Shown here in pieces: positions 63,364-64,000 of a stretch of 64,000 nucleotides of DNA. The notes beneath the pieces were generated by a model, which did not search any database, had not been told where the DNA came from, and was given only the letters and a program-made list of their open reading frames with translations. The position numbers and the translations under genes were made by a program. This DNA is from JABWAM01 sp964653025 (GTDB lineage: Bacteria; Verrucomicrobiota; Verrucomicrobiia; JABWAM01), in contig CAZZBZ010000002.1 in the NCBI GenBank assembly GCA_964653025.1, positions 50,805-114,804 on the forward strand. Direction: 5' to 3'. Position 1 is the stretch's first letter, and every line of letters begins with the position of its first letter.

Positions 63364-63461
63364 GGGGAATGGCGATACGGCAAACGGGTTCTGGCTGCAA
63401 GTTTGAAGTGGACAGGGGAGAGCCAATTCCGTAAGAGACCGGCTCCGAGATTCCCATGCCC

Positions 63462-63800
63462 ATGAAGAAAATCGAAGCCATCATCAAGCCGTTCAAGCTC
63501 GACGAAGTGAAACACGCCCTCGGGGAACTCGGGGTCGAAGGGATGACCGTCTCGGAGGTGAAGGGTTTCGGTCGCCAGAAGGGCCACACCGAGATCTACC
63601 GCGGAAGTGAGTACACCGTGGACTTCCTCCCGAAGGTGAAGATCGAGGTCATCGTGGCCGAGGCGATTGCCGCAAAGGCCGTGGATACCATCGTGAAAGC
63701 CGCGCGCACCGGGAAAATCGGCGACGGCAAGGTTTTCGTCTCCCCTGTCGAGGAGGTCGTGCGCATCCGCACCGACGAGCGCGGCGAGAAAGCGGTTTGA
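63462..63800 (+). CDS. glnB: Nitrogen regulatory protein P-II
   Basis: A small trimeric signal protein that reports nitrogen and carbon status through 2-oxoglutarate and ATP/ADP, controlling glutamine synthetase and ammonium transport. With ATG 63462 it has 112 residues, exactly the size of E. coli GlnB, and the T-loop tyrosine falls at position 51 (YRGSEYTVDF), the normal uridylylation site. An ATG two codons earlier (63456) is the alternative. KKIEAIIKPFKLDEVK and GRQKGHTEIYRGSEY are near identical to the family, and GKIGDGKVFVSPVEEVVRIRT is the second signature. No amtB or glnA is within view. Confidence 0.95.
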   Translation: MKKIEAIIKPFKLDEVKHALGELGVEGMTVSEVKGFGRQKGHTEIYRGSEYTVDFLPKVKIEVIVAEAIAAKAVDTIVKAARTGKIGDGKVFVSPVEEVVRIRTDERGEKAV

Positions 63801-64000
63801 GGAACTGCCGATTTCTGATTGGCGTTTGCTGATTCGGAGACGGGCCAGAGGAGAACGCCGGGTGGATGTCGCGGTTTCCCCCTTGGGCGGCGGGGAATTC
63901 CCGTCTCTCAATCAACCATCAGCAACCAGCAATCGCCAGTTCTGTTCAGTCCAGCCAGTTGGCTTCCGTAGCGATGCGGAAGCCCCAGACGCATGCCAGG
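63801..64000. repeat. Repeat-bearing end region
   Basis: After glnB, AACTGCCGATTTCTGATTGG at 63803-63822 is loosely mirrored by CAGCAATCGCCAGTTCTG at 63926-63943, giving a palindromic element of about 140 bp from the GATTTCTGATT family. At 63961-63984 a perfect hairpin GGCTTCCG/CGGAAGCC lies near the window edge. No gene is visible in the last 200 bases. Confidence 0.55.

Overview
The window reads as a GC-rich, free-living Gram-negative chromosome, most likely from the Verrucomicrobiota/PVC group. This is an inference from gene content: an xseB-dxs pair, three proteins with PEP-CTERM-type sorting tails, an orphan DUF1559-like pseudopilin, two GspF/PilC-like proteins, an OmpL-like (bbp2-type) porin, a long ThyX, and a GntR/LacI-type hybrid regulator next to carbohydrate genes. 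Two runs of exactly 100 N (9673-9772 and 12486-12585) show that this is a draft scaffold, so order across those points is not proven. I saw no rRNA, tRNA or CRISPR array.

Left part (1-21.9 kb): mostly housekeeping genes. These are zwf, an amidase, xseB-dxs, a C39-like secreted peptidase, gspF, rhaA (cut by a gap), a ThuA-like protein (cut by the same gap), a PEP-CTERM subtilase, a PEP-CTERM protein behind a methyltransferase, two GT4 glycosyltransferases, a small outer-membrane barrel, serA, an ABM-domain protein and an iron-type alcohol dehydrogenase. Many gaps between genes hold palindromic, REP/MITE-like repeats of several families.

Middle part (21.9-44.3 kb): an accessory carbohydrate locus. 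It opens with a GntR-HTH/LacI-sensor regulator, a PEP-CTERM protein and a pseudopilin. A run of tightly spaced genes follows: a TIM-barrel hydrolase split by one in-frame TAA, a GH78-like rhamnosidase, a beta-helix protein, a CBM9/GH123-like protein, a GH32-like protein, a DUF1028 protein and an M55 peptidase, several joined by ATGA overlaps. At 41.4-44.0 kb a second, differently deleted copy of the opening cassette appears. The first copy keeps the regulator, PEP-CTERM gene and pseudopilin but has lost a beta-helix gene. The second keeps the beta-helix gene and has shrunk the other three genes to short remnants. Comparing the copies exposes a 210-bp MITE-like insertion that replaced the C-terminus of the regulator, and a second repeat insertion of about 260 bp.

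Right part (44.3-64 kb): core genes again. These are a sialate O-acetylesterase, a porin, recN, an RlpA-like lipoprotein, the canonical tig-clpP-clpX operon, maf, a second gspF, a hypothetical membrane protein coupled to glgA, a zinc-ribbon hypothetical, a response regulator with a decayed histidine-kinase-like tail, thyX, two convergent Gfo/Idh/MocA oxidoreductases and glnB.

The carbohydrate locus has no visible transporter or SusC/D pair. Secreted or periplasmic enzymes appear to attack a complex, perhaps rhamnose- and amino-sugar-containing glycan. rhaA, the ThuA-like gene and the alcohol dehydrogenase elsewhere in the window could process released sugars, but that link is inference.
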